A stretch of DNA of 64,000 nt. Origin: Trematomus loennbergii. Lineage: Eukaryota; Chordata; Actinopteri; Perciformes; Nototheniidae. A program made the position numbers and the translations under genes. Positions 27,113-38,924 of the stretch are shown in pieces (the first letter of the stretch is position 1; each line of letters begins with the position of its first letter). The notes under the pieces were generated by a model. It saw only the letters and a list, made by a program, of their open reading frames with translations. It did no database searches and had not been told where the DNA came from. Location of the stretch: NCBI GenBank assembly GCA_012861695.1, contig JAAOOA010000028.1, positions 14,977,173 through 15,041,172 of the forward strand, read 5' to 3'.

Positions 27113-28453
27113 CTTCCATTGGGGGGAGCTGTGGCGACGAGGACTCCTGGTGCTCTGAGTGTGCAGGGAGAGAAGGAGGGGCTGCAGGGGTGATGGGTGG
27201 AGGGGGAGTGGCTACTGCTGAGCTAAAGGGTGTGGCTACACTTTTGGGGGTTGTGGCTGATGATGGTGGTGCAGGAGTGGCTTCATTCTTAAAGGGAGAA
27301 GGTGAGGAACTAAGGGTCATGGCTGGGGTGGTAGTGGGTGCAGTAGATGGGCTTCCTGTGAAAGCTGCTGCTGCTGTTGTACTAAAAGCTGGAGATGCTG
27401 CAGTCATGCTAGAAGACATGAGCGTGGCTGAGGGGACGAAAGGCTTGGCATCGACGTTGAGGGCTGATTTGACTGTGGTTGTTGAAGGGTATGTGTCAGC
27501 GGAAGCTAACGGAGATGGGTTGGTTGACAGAACGGAAGTAGGAGGAAGGTCTGTAGTAACCTTTGAAGGGTTAAGAACAGAAGTGGCTTGTGAAGCAGGG
27601 ATGCCCATTTCTGACTTTGCCATGGGGGCTGTAGCAAGGGAGGGAGTGTTAGTGATAGGGGTGGTGGTCTGTGAGTCAGGAGTGGAGCCTGGAGGGGTCT
27701 GGAGAACTGAATCCAGGAAAGAGAAGGTCTGGGAGACTGGGCTAAGATTCTCCCCTGTCATCAGTGCTAGACTATCACTAACATCCACAGCTGAACTATT
27801 CTTGCCAGGAACATTAGTCGCTGCACTAATGGTAGGTTCAGGTTTGCTGGTCGATACTTTCACTTCATTTGCCTTTTGACCATCTTTAGCAGACATAGGG
27901 AAGTCGTCTGCACACATCGGCTCATAAGAGCGAGGAGATGAATCTGGTACAAGGCTAGCATTGGAACGATTAGTGAAACTTGTGGGAAATTGTGAAGGGG
28001 AAGAGGGAAAAACAGGGCTGGGGTTGGAGTCAGAATGACCAGAGTCGGCAGTAGCCCAGGTAGGAGCGACTGTAGCCGGCGTCGGAGAGATGGGCTGCTG
28101 GGGCGCCCCCCACTGTTCGGGAAGTTTCGCCCGACTCTTAGTCTTCTTGCCTTTCACTCTACCTCCTCCTCCACTCTCTCTTATCTCCCACTCCCAGTTC
28201 TCCTCGTCATCCTCATCCTCCTCTGCCTCCATTCCTCCCTTATCCTGCATCCCAGGCTTTTGAGATTGGCCGATGCTATTCTCTTGGCTATCCAAGAAGT
28301 CGTAGACCTGGTCACTGCCCTTCCTCTTCTTCTTCCGGCGCCTCTGCTTGTCAGCCTCGCCCCCTGGCCCCACTCTCTCAGGGCTGAGGGGTTCGGAGGC
28401 GGAGGAAGAGGGACTGCTGTCGTCCATTGAGCCGCTTGGAGAGAGTACGGGAG
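27113..28453 (-). CDS. map4: map4 large projection-domain exon (446 codons)
   Basis: This 1,341-base open exon has phase 1 at both ends. The acceptor follows a C-rich tract (ccctcccccccctcagcag) and the donor is probably GAAG|GTTGGT; GGTTG|GTGAAC is an alternative but would change phase. It encodes in order: a Ser/Pro start with SMDDSSPSSSASEPLSPERV; a basic cluster KQRRRKKKRKG; an acidic cluster EAEEDEDDEENWEWEI; a basic patch KGKKTKSRAKLPEQW; and about 330 residues rich in Ser, Thr, Pro and Ala with many SP/TP dipeptides. That is typical of a disordered, phosphorylated MAP projection arm. The KDM-type repeats of mammalian MAP4 are not present. Membership in map4 rests on strand, phase and composition. 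Confidence 0.8.
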
Positions 28454-31400
28454 CTGCTGAGGGGGGGAGGGTTTTATAAGAGGAGGAACCAATCACATAC
28501 TGTGTCAGAGCCAAAAAGCCTTCAGATTGTGGTTACCATAGCTGGTTTAAACTACTTTATTTATACATTATTTACAAACTTGTCCAACAGATATCTGCAT
28601 GTAAATGCATGATCTCTAGGCATTGGGGCAATATTTGTGTACCATTTGTGGGAAGAGTAGTATTGACCAATCATGTTTGAGTAGGCTTTGATTGAACGTA
28701 AGCAGTGCATGTGGAGAACAGAGCGGGCGAAACGCATTGGCAGCAATGCAATTACGCAACCAATTGGTTATCATCAATTCAGATTTATATTACGTTGTAA
28801 ACTGACTACTTGTGAGACAATCTGGTCATATAGTTTGTCTCCTTTCTGGACACTGAACTTGCTAATCGGACTTTAAACAATAAGAGCTCGCGGAATTGAA
28901 TTATTGGTATCCAGTGGTTGCACTAGATCACGTGAAATATTGTCTCAAAAAGTGTGTAAGTCCCATATCCAATGGGATCAAGATCAGGTTAGACTATGCC
29001 ACACCCTGTGAATGTGTCAGTATTAATAGAATCAGAGTGTTTACGGAGAGGATTAAGGCGTCCCACATATAAACTGAGGTAGTTTTAAGGTTTTGTAGCA
29101 AAAGTTCTGTCAATCCAAACATCCTAATCAATGTTTCTCTGTGTTGCTTACAGATAGAAAGGCTTCCATGAGTTTGTCGGACCCTGGGCAACTGGTTATT
29201 CCGTCACGTCATGATTACAATAACGCCAAGGTACAAGAAACTCTGTGCTAAATACATACAGAACATAAAAATGTGTTAACCACCTAGAGCCATAATGGAT
29301 TGCTGCAGTTTATTTCTCAGTGTCTCGCCTGGCTGTTTCAAGCCATTGTAACCATAATCTGACTGCTTTAAAGCTCCTTTTGGCATAACCCTTCAAACAC
29401 TTTCATAACATATGAAGTACGTGATGGTGCCTGCTTTTATAAATACAATCAACCTGTAATTTACTTACCTGTAACAGACATTCTATATTTCACTAAATGT
29501 AATTATATGTGCATTATCCATGTCCTATTTGGACATATGGAGGTTCAGCGCTGAGGATCGGTTCAGAATCATTTGTTTTGATTTATCTACTTGGTTGTGT
29601 CTCAATTCTTCAAATGTGCCAGATTTGTATAGTAAAATTGTAGGACTGGAGGCTATACATATATCTATATTAATCCCAATGAATACAGTATGATAAGATA
29701 CATTAAAAGTCGGAAGATCCATTGGGGCGATTTAATCTGAATGTGTACATTTTAAAATCTGAAAATTCTGTATGGAGTCTGGAATGGACTGAGTTTGAAA
29801 TTGGCCCTTTTCAGTCAAACAATAGATTTATTGTGCGATTGTCTCCCTGTGGAAAACATATTTGATTCACCTCTTTTTAACATGATCACGACCCAGAGGG
29901 TAAAGCTGATCTTGTAGGGAGCAGGCACACACAGCAAAGCAAAAACACACACTGGGAGCAATACAGCTCTGAAGCAACTTTACAAGGTAAATGCATCAAG
30001 CTCATTTCAAATAGGATCCAGCATGCATGTTTAAAAAAAAAAATACATGTATTTTTTAAAGAATCCTGTTAGAAAAAGGATCATTGTCCCACATACAGAA
30101 ACACACAAAACGATCCAAAAATGGCACAATGCACATGTGGAATGAGTCACAGAATCACAACGACAAAATGTGCACATGCAAGCTTTTACTTATCACAAAA
30201 GAATAAAGCTTGCATGGAATTGATCCCTTCATCTCTCTGTTCCCACTATCTTATCTCCTGTTTGCGGAGGAATTCATCATCGTTGTTTATGTTTTTTCCT
30301 CAAAGCAATATTTTTCAATAATGTCTGACAAGCACTCCATTACCTCAGAGAGAATGAGGGAGGAAAAGATGAACAGACAGATAAAAACAGACAGATTGAG
30401 AGAAGGACTGTATAAACAAACCTCTAACCTATATCCCGCTCTCATTTCTCTTCATCATGTCTTCACCCGGTTTTAAGTAAAACTGCTCTATCACAGTGTT
30501 CATCCTCTGTTTTACATCACTGGATATGAATGTGAACGCAGAAAAAGGTGCAGACCCCTTTAATCTGTAACATTTTCATATATTTCTGAATTGATTTACT
30601 TATTTAATTGTAGCTATCTTCTCCCTTTGGCCTCGAATGCTTGTATAGCTACTGTATAATCAGCTCAAGGTTGAGATGAAACTGGAGCATTATCATGTAT
30701 ATTTAATGCGATAAGTTATTAAAAAGGGATTACATCTTAATCTGGAGACTGGCACACTGCCAAGTGAAACAGTCATGTTGGAGCACTACCTGCCTCAAAC
30801 TATTAGCCTATGCAAAAGTGCTGCGTGTGAGGGCTTTCATGTCAGCGAGTCCCACTAGCCCCTGCACACACAGAGAAGCAGGTGTGTAGAGGAGATACAC
30901 ACTCCGAGAAGAGCCGGATGCTGGTTGGTAAATATAGCATCAAGCTTTGTAGCTCCAAAAATACCTTTTCTTTACACTGTAAGTCTTAGAGTCTAAGACT
31001 TAGACATTAAATGCACCAGGGTCGCAAAAACGTGTGAATTAGAAAGGGAACCGCAATTGAGTTATTTGTACTAAGATTTATCCAGCACATCTCTTATGTG
31101 CGCTGTTCATATGCGCTGTTCATCATGCGCTGTTCATATTCCTGCCGTCGAAGAAAAAAACCTCCAAATACAGCCAACATGATGTGGTTCTTGTGGAATG
31201 ATTTGACCAAACAGAAGCACATATTGACAAGCTCCCTCTGTAAAACAGTTATTTAAATAAAAGGTTGAATGGTTTTTGCTTTATCCGATATCCATTGATG
31301 TAAGACAGGAAGAAGCAGAAGACATGACACGAGTCCAAATGTTTTTTCTGCCTGGCAACTAGAACAAATACTAATACTCAAAAGCATAAGCTTTAGATCT

Positions 31401-33210
31401 ATATATCTTTCAAACACACCATTGCATTTGACAAGTCCTCATCTTTCATGTAGGACAAATTACTTCAATCGACATTACAATACTGTGGGGCTTTTTTTAT
31501 GTTTGCTCATTGCCACTGCTTACTGTCGCAGTTAAATACACAGTGAGTCATTGTTAATGTTTCCTTCATTTTGAATATTATATCAATATGTACTAATAAC
31601 ATCTTCACTGCAGTCATTTGTACTATACATAATCGAGGTCTCTGACGGATACATGAATCTAATGGCTCCAGTAACACTGCACTCTGAGCTAACAGAGCGT
31701 ATCCTTCTTGAGATATTGAGCTTGGTTTATCCCTCATTACTTTTGTGATTAGCGCAGTTTAAGACACAAAAACAGATTTCCATCTTCATCAGCTCATATG
31801 CTCTGAATTTGATTTCTGTGCTTAAAGGTTGCATATTTGATTTCTAAAACAATCTGCAACAGTAAGATCAAACATTAGGTTAGTTAATCCAAAGCTTATT
31901 TTGTATTCTTCATCGCTGTCATCTAAATTATGTAACAGGATTGGCATGTTTCCAGAGAGTCAGCAGGTATTTTGTTTAATAGAGCGGTTTGCAAAGGACA
32001 TTTATTTTATAACAGCAGCATCTGGTTACATCACTGGTCTCTTCCCTGAAAATTGAATGGGTTTTCATTCTAAAAACTAAGTGTGTGTCAGTCAATACAG
32101 CAACTGATGTTGGGTAACAGACAATCTCCCCTCAATTCATCCCTGGTTTCTAGGAGATGTCTTTTTTAAATGTCCTGTAATGAACTAGGATAGTAACTGT
32201 TACATAACCAGCGTGTACCGTTAGCTGGTCTATCTTTAGATCACCAATAAAACAGAAGGGAGAACAGATACAAAATAAAACCCTGAATAAGAGCGTGCTG
32301 AATGATTAATACACTCGAATGACACTCAGATGCTGAGTAATTTTTTGTTTAGTTCAATCTTTATTTCTCAAAAGCTTTAATGCTGAACAGATATAGAGAG
32401 TAACATTAGGTTAATGGGAGAACATAACTATGTGCAGCACTGCAAGCATGTCTTTATTAAAGCAGCTTGAATGTGTGCATAATTACAGAGAAAGACCCTG
32501 AAAGGCATGATGTGCTGCTTTGTCTTTAAATCCTCTCCTGGGATTTGTGTTTTTGTTGCTAGGCAACCATACATTCAGTTAAGACACAGCTGTTATTCCC
32601 TCAAGCGTAGTAAACATTAAAAATGAATGATAAAAGGCAACTAGAATTGTCATGGTTGCATATAGGTTGGGTTTTCTCATCGACATAAAATGATGTGTTT
32701 TTTTTTATGGCCACTGCATAGGTCTCATTTGATCAAATTTAAAGATAAAGAATAGTAAGGGGCAGAGAGGATAAAGCGATGAATGCAGTGGTGATGACAA
32801 AGCTGAACTGCAGTGGAAACAACTAGAAGAGGCTGCCCTCTGCTGCTCAAATGTGCCCTGTGTGATCAGGCTCTTACTCTCCTATCACCATCCGCCACTG
32901 CTGCCATGCTACAGGGCTTCCTATAATAATGTGCATGACGTATGAGAATCAAGTCAAGCTAATTTAAGATTTGACAAGGATTTACTTGTTTTACTCCAGC
33001 AGGGGTTCCAGTTTTCTGTGTGAAAAATACAACCAGCCCTCCCTAACAACTACACAAAAACACCTGCTCAGTATTGTGTTACTGGGAGTGTCAGGTAAAC
33101 CTTCTTCAGCAGAGATTACCACTACCTGTTCCTCCTCTCTCCTCCTTCTCCTGTCTCCACCCGCCCCTTCTGCAAATAGGAACACATGCAACCAACCCTC
33201 TTTGTGATAC
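28454..33210. other. map4 intron, 4.8 kb
   Basis: AT-rich intron. A short tandem repeat of GCGCTGTTCAT, three units, lies at about 31099-31137. No transposon or gene recognised. Confidence 0.65.
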
Positions 33211-33441
33211 CTGCAGAGTGATCCATGGAGGGGATTCCCAGGCCACCGAGGGAAAATGGATCACTGGGTTTAAAGGGACTGCTTCCACTGGTGCTTTTGT
33301 TTTCCACACCAAACAGGCCCGAACTCTTCTGGCTGTCCATAGCAGAACCCACCCCGGTCTGGCCGAGAGCCAAGCCCATCCCGGACTGGAAGGGGGGCTG
33401 GCTGGACCCCATGGGCCCTCCCATCCCAGACTGAGAGAAAC
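33211..33441 (-). CDS. map4: map4 exon, Gly/Met/Ser-rich module 3
   Basis: This 231-base exon has phase 1 at both ends, with acceptor tgtctgtccatcag and donor CTGCAG|GTATCAC. It encodes GFSQSGMGGPMGSSQPPFQ, then a Gly/Leu/Ser stretch, KSSGLFGVENKSTSG, SPFKPSDPFSLGGLG and IPSMDHSAG. It contains short SPF and DPF tripeptides but no folded domain. Glycine, methionine and serine dominate, as in the two preceding small exons, and it too opens with a split glycine codon, which suggests the three arose by duplication and divergence. It joins the large exon at 28453 in frame. Confidence 0.72.
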
Positions 33442-34252
33442 CTGATGGACAGACAGAGCACAGAGACCCGTCACCAACAGATAATACGTGTATGTACTGC
33501 AGCTACATACACTATATAAACTGGTTGCTGCTTCTTTTTAAAGAATATACTGTAATGCAATGATTCTCAATATTCTTTCAGACAAGGACCTCTCACAATA
33601 TAAACTGGGGACCCCTCATTTAGTTCCCTTGAAATAAAATTAGGATTCTTTTATAGAAAACATATTAAAGACATGTGAATAATCTTATAGTAATGGATTT
33701 GTTGGATTGGAACGGATTATATATGAACCAATATGGATTTAAAAAACGATTATACTACTACTATAAAACTAAAATATTTGTTGTCGATCGATGGAGCTTC
33801 TTTTTTAAATAAAACATTTAAACTTTCCATTGGAGTGCCATTAACACCATAGTTAAGAATATCTGCTGTAAGGAAGCTGTATTAGTGGTGGTGAGTGCAC
33901 GTTATAGCTATCTTTACTAAACAATGAACCCTTATTAAGAATTAACTGGCCTGCTAATTTATAGCGTATTACTAACAGCATAGCTACTAAGTAGAATTTG
34001 AAAATGTCTTCCAGCCATGTCCAGTTTTTCACCATACGCCATGAATGCCATCAGAATAATTTAAAACATTCTATAAATCCAGTCTAAATAATAAATGAAC
34101 ACATTACAACCACCAAATTTCAGCCGAATTAGTTTAAAGGGTTTTATATTCTGTATTGTTTGTAAACAAACAGATAGAAGGGATAATATGATACCCTTAA
34201 GTTTGTATTCAGAGGTTAAAATGACACAGAGGTTCAAAAAAGTAAAGTGGAC
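33442..34252. other. map4 intron
   Basis: AT-rich sequence; nothing recognised beyond the flanking splice sites. Confidence 0.6.
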
Positions 34253-34330
34253 CTAGAAATGAGTCAGGCATGCTGTTGTCCTTTGTCTTGTTCATGCTCC
34301 ACTGATCCGTCCGCGCACCCATCATAGGAC
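34253..34330 (-). CDS. map4: map4 small exon, Met/Gly module 2
   Basis: This 78-base exon (26 codons) has phase 1 at both ends. The acceptor (ctatctctgtctttgcag) is very strong. The donor, CTAG|GTCCAC, is a poor match to consensus and is the weak point of the model, but it is the only GT that keeps phase 1 before an in-frame stop. The peptide reads Gly-PMMGARTDQWSMNKTKD then NSMPDSFL. Like its neighbours it starts with a split glycine codon followed by Pro/Met. It is low-complexity sequence with no recognised domain. It may be a cassette exon, since it can be skipped without changing frame. Confidence 0.6.
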
Positions 34331-34696
34331 CTGCAAAGACAGAGATAGAGAGGAGGAGAGAAAGAAAGACGGAGAGAAAAAGAGTGAAAGGGGATCAAGG
34401 AGAAAGATTTTAGCCAAGTACATTGGGGTCAGAGAGCCAGGGAGACAAAATGATGGGGGAGGATGTAAAAAAGAGAGAAATGGTCGGAAGGGGAATGACA
34501 TTTTCTGTTTTTAAATATTCAAATCATTGAAGCTATGCCCAGAAGTGTTGCAACTGGCAAGGTTTTTTTTTCAAACTGATCCAGAGGGGGAACTAAAAGA
34601 TCCCATGTGACTCTGCACAGATTTCGCACATGTTGTCTCCACTAAATTAGAACAACTGTGTGATACATAAATAGCACTCCCTCCCTTCCCCCTCAC
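34331..34696. other. map4 short intron
   Basis: Intron of 366 bases with a purine-rich plus strand near 34335-34395, which is the pyrimidine tract of the downstream acceptor on the minus strand. No other feature. Confidence 0.65.
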
Positions 34697-34783
34697 CAGA
34701 CAGGTAGTCAGAGCTGAAGGCGGGCTGTCCTTGTGGGTCTTGGCGTCCCCCTGATGACATCATTGATGACATCATCCCTGGAC
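34697..34783 (-). CDS. map4: map4 small exon, Met/Ser/Gly module 1
   Basis: This 87-base exon (29 codons) begins and ends in phase 1. Its acceptor is ttatctccttgtag and its donor is GTGAGGGGG. It encodes a split Gly followed by PGMMSSMMSSGGRQDPQ and then GQPAFSSDYLSG. The tandem MMSS comes from a direct repeat of ATGATGTCATCA. No catalytic or structural domain is visible; it is low-complexity projection-arm sequence. I assign it to map4 because strand, phase and position fit between the N-terminal exon and the next modules. It has no mammalian counterpart that I recognise. The preceding coding exon in this window is 26.5 kb away, and further small exons could be hidden in between. Confidence 0.68.
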
Positions 34784-35254
34784 CTACAAGGAGATAAAAA
34801 CCAACATCAGCATAACCTCGGACAAGCTCATTATTCTGTCACATCTTTTCAGAGCCAAAACAAGTACTAGGTACCAGGTAGGACATGTCTGGAAAAATTG
34901 AAAATGACACCCAGACCTGGAAATATATGACCTACATGTTTGTGGCAAACACACACTGCCTCCTGCAGGCTTTCTTTTTAACATACTCTGAAAGCTGCAC
35001 CTGAATCTGTCACTCTGCTCCTGTTGAACCGTCACACAGGTCCTGCTTCACAAAAACACTCTAGTGTGTGTCTGTGTGTGTGTGTTGTGCACACATATTT
35101 TGACAGTGAGACAAACAGACACAATCCGTCACTGAAGGCACCATCACCATGGTTACACAAGGAGAGGACGACAGCATCTGGGTCTCCCTAGGCAACGCCC
35201 CGCTGTCAGTGGACGTTTCTTAAAGGATCGATGCATATGCGCCACCCACTGAGA

Positions 35255-35255
<1 letters not shown>

Positions 35256-35298
<43 letters not shown>

Positions 35299-35312
35299 CA
35301 CACACACACACG
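35256..35312. repeat. (CA)n microsatellite
   Basis: CA dinucleotides with one CTCT interruption, ending in CGCAC. Confidence 0.93.
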
Positions 35313-37124
35313 CACTATCGTTGAATGTTTAATAATAATGGTTCAGTCAGGGGAGCAGTAGGGGGGGAGTTAAGTGCTTCTGTATGATATAGGATGGATG
35401 ATGTTATCCTTTGACATAAGTAAAGATTTGCACAGTAGACTCCCATTAAGCAACACAGACATAAAATAGCTATTATCAAAATCTATCAAATAACAACTCA
35501 ATAATACACATTTTAGTCTGCTTCATCAGGGGCAAAACCCGATCGAATTGTTGTTCAATTATCTGTGTAAAAAAAAGGACTTTTCAACAACAAATAATCC
35601 ATACAAGCTTTACAAATGTGTTTTTTAATTTAAATGCTATTTAGTTCTGGGCGCTCAGTAACAACAGTGGTGGAAGAAGCATGGACTAAACTTAAGGATA
35701 TGGAGGGTCATGTATTTAAGAATCAAGTTTTGTTACATTTTGATATGCATCTGTCCATGGTCCTGAAATATCAGTGGTAAAGATAGATAATTAGCCCTAA
35801 AACAAAATCGAATTGGAGACTTATCAGGTTTTACTACTTCCTGCTGAGACAATGAGTGTTTAGTTTGTCACTGCAGGGGTTAATGCTCAAGCTAAAAATC
35901 AGTTTTCCACCAAATGTTTTCAGGGGGAATGAGGTCACATATTTTGGGCGCTGCGCCAGTATCAGTGTAATGGTGGATTTCATGAATAATTAACCAATCT
36001 GCATTAACTTTTACTTTAGGCTCACTGGATCAAGAAAAATTGACTTACAATCGCATTAAATGTCCGTAAAATGTAACTTGTTGTGTAATCTGACTAGTTT
36101 TTTTTACATTTCAGATACACCAGCACTGTTAACAAAACATGCATACACACACGCACATTTCAAATCCAGACAGGCCTTTGAGGACAGCAGGCAACATCAA
36201 GCCTAAAGGTCACTTTTTTCCGAACATTATATTTGTTTTACTTCCTCATCACTGGACTGGTCGCTCTTTTAAACACACTACCAGTAGGAAAAAGTCCATA
36301 TATACAGATGGGGAACAACCATAGAGTAGCTTGTATTGCATGGTTTGTCAAAAATACAGTTTGACGAGCTCAGTGCTGTACATGACACCGACTGGTTTTA
36401 CTTTTACCTCATTGCTCAGTGCATATGTTACACCACTCAGACCGCAAGAGCTACACATACCACAGTACTGTACCGTGATTTGGTAATGTGCAACATGGAC
36501 CTTCATCTTGTAAAAGTCCTGTTCAATTGGTAGCGAAGGAAATTAAATATAATATATTAAGGGCCTTTAGACGTGGTACAGTATGTGCTTTACAAAGGGT
36601 AAAGATAGAAGACTTAAAGGTCACCTATTATGCAAAATCCACTTTTTCATGTCTTTTATACATAAACATGTGTCCCCTCTGTGTAAAGAGATTCTGAAAG
36701 TTTCAGGAAAAAAGATCTCTCACTTTTTGTCCTGATCCATTTATATAAAAACCTGTCTGAAAATGAGCTGATTTTGGCCACTTTATGATGTCATAACGAT
36801 TTTTTGGCTTGTGTAACCATTAGCCAATCACCAACCAAGGTAACACCCCCCACTTTATCACCTGAATCTCCTCCTAGAGCACCATTGTGTTCTTTTTAAT
36901 CAAATATCTCGCAGACGGGCGTGGGGAGCAGGGACGCGGGAAGGGGGGGTGCTGAGGGGGCTGCAGCACCCCCATCTGTTGGCGGAGAGTTGTAACTGCA
37001 ACGCCAAAAAGTTCACTAAACAAATCAATAAAAAAGTTTTATTTTGAGTTAGCATTTTAGTGTAAGCAGTCTATAAAACATGGTTGTTTTTTAAATGGTT
37101 GATATATAGAAAATATCATTAATA

Positions 37125-37255
37125 AGTAGCAGACTACTATTACTGCTGGTCAATTGAACCTCCTCAACCGTGAGTAGTAAATATCATAACAAATAATGTT
37201 GGGCGCGAAAAATCACGGTTGAGGAGGTTGAATTGACAAGTAATAGTCTGCTACT
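37125..37255. repeat. long imperfect inverted repeat
   Basis: The left arm 37125-37173 (AGTAGCAGACTACTATTACT through CCTCCTCAACCGTGA) is matched in reverse complement by 37213-37255. The loop is about 40 bases. It lies inside the hAT-like element and could fold into a hairpin in single strands. Confidence 0.8.
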
Positions 37256-37273
37256 AGTATTGCTACTACTATA

Positions 37274-37788
37274 GCCGCTTTCACACCAAGTACTTTGCCG
37301 TACTTAGTGCCCAGCACTTAGTGCCAGCACTTAGTACCCCCATGGAACTAAGTACAGATCGCGTTCACACCGGAATAAGTTCCCTGAGGGAAGATTACGC
37401 AAATGAAGCCGCTGGCGTCACTTCTTCTTCTTCTGCTTTGGGTTTACTGGCAGGCCGCAAACCACTTCACGGCGTATACTGCCACCCGAAGTTCCCGGCC
37501 GGAAGTCCCCGGGGTTGGGGACTGGCTTCAGTAGAAGCTGCTGGGAGTCCCAGCAGCTTCACAAAACCTTTCAGAGTTTTACGGGGCGTGGTTTGCAATC
37601 GCCCAGCCAATCGAAATTGGTACTTTTTTCTCCCCAGGATAGTACCACCTCTCTAGCAGGCACTAAAAATGGGGGTAAAAGTTCTCGGAACTAAGTACTC
37701 TTTTGGTGTGAACGCAAAATTCCAGGCACTAACGGAACTAAACGGGAAAAGTACGGATAAAAGTACTCCGGTGTGAACGCGCCTGATG
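37274..37788. mobile_element. innermost MITE-like element (CGTTCACACC ends)
   Basis: The ends GCCGCTTTCACACCAAGTAC and GTACTCCGGTGTGAACGCGC are imperfect inverted repeats of about 35 bases. Internal sequence repeats the AAGTAC and GGCACTAA words seen near the ends. The duplication could not be settled, so superfamily is open. Confidence 0.6.
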
Positions 37789-38924
37789 TCTCAAAAACGA
37801 ATATTAGATTTCTTGAATGGCCCCAAAGCCAAACAAACAAAAAACCCTATCGACTCGGAGTCCCTGCAGACAACAAACATTAGAACGAACACCAATTAAT
37901 GCGCTGCTCTCACAAGCTGTTGCTAAGGAACAAATGACTGCACAGACTGTGACTTATTTCCACCACCCCTGAGCGCAAGACCACCTTCGGTGTTCTGTAG
38001 CCTATGCTGTGTGCGCGCAAAGAGAGAGTCAGAGAGAGTCAGAGAGAGTGAGAGAGAAGTTCAGAGTTACTCGTTATTAATATTTTTGGATGGTTGCTCT
38101 GTGTTCACTTAAATAAAATAAATAAATACGTTTATTTAGCGCTGTGTGCAATTGTGTAAAATGGGTAAATTGTCACTGTTAGAAACCTATGATTATTCAT
38201 GTAGGCCTATTCCGTTTTAATCTGTTTAATCTCTGTTAACTCTGCATCTGTTATTGTTATACAATCCGGTGCGCAGTGCGCGCTATAAAGTTCAAGTGCG
38301 TTGTTATTGCTACCCGGCTGCGTCAATCAACAATAAATCGTCTTCTGATTAGAAAAAAACCTGCTGCATTTCGTGTGTGAAATCCCCCCGCCCCCCCAGC
38401 TCTGACTGACTTCCCGCGTACCTGGTGGGGAGTGGCTCCCTATTTTCATCTAAAGTAACAGACAGAGAATCAGCACTTTTGAAACAGGGCTGAAACAGAG
38501 AGGTTTATGGGATGCTACAATGCATGCTTTGTATATGCGAGACCTATAATATATTGATGAAAAATAGTATAATAGGAGACCTATAAGTACATTGTGTTCA
38601 CAGGTACAAGGCATGTCAGTGAATTGTCAGTTAAGCAAAATATTTTATAATGGATTCTTTTTTTACTACTCAGCTAATAACACCATATTTAACAATGACA
38701 CGTGTTCTTATAGTAATGTGTCTAACCTCCTCACTTGCCAGTGATTATGTCATTTCTTACAAGGTCTGTTGTACTGTAACTATTCCCTTGTGCTTTAATT
38801 CAGCTTCAGCCCATTCACATTTCTCACTTCATTCATTCCACTTAAAACTGCCTGTGGGAGCTTTCTCACACACACTCCGCAGGAGGGAAAACCTGACGAG
38901 ACTGCACATTTAATCTGAATACTG

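Larger units (their letters stand above)
36929..38424. mobile_element. hAT-like non-autonomous element (CAGGGACGCGGGAAG ends)
   Basis: The left terminus CAGGGACGCGGGAAG pairs with the right terminus CTTCCCGCGTACCTG. The 8-base direct repeat GTGGGGAG flanks it at 36921-36928 and 38425-38432. An 8-bp duplication is the hallmark of hAT transposition. The element itself holds a long inverted repeat and a further insertion. No transposase is encoded. Confidence 0.8.
36614..38585. mobile_element. outer non-autonomous DNA element, CCTATTATGC family
   Basis: The left end TTAAAGGTCACCTATTATGC is mirrored by a diverged inverted copy at 38565-38585 (AGGAGACCTATAA). The internal segment ATCAGCACTTTTGAAACAGG near 38470 is shared with the copy at 52130-52793, which confirms the family. 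This copy was enlarged by the hAT-like element at 36929-38424. No coding capacity; superfamily not determined. Confidence 0.68.

Noticed and set aside
27079..27879. A 266-codon open frame on the plus strand, rich in Gly, Val and Ala
   Set aside because: It is the exact antisense of the Ser/Thr/Pro-rich map4 exon; that codon use leaves the opposite strand open. No splice or start context.
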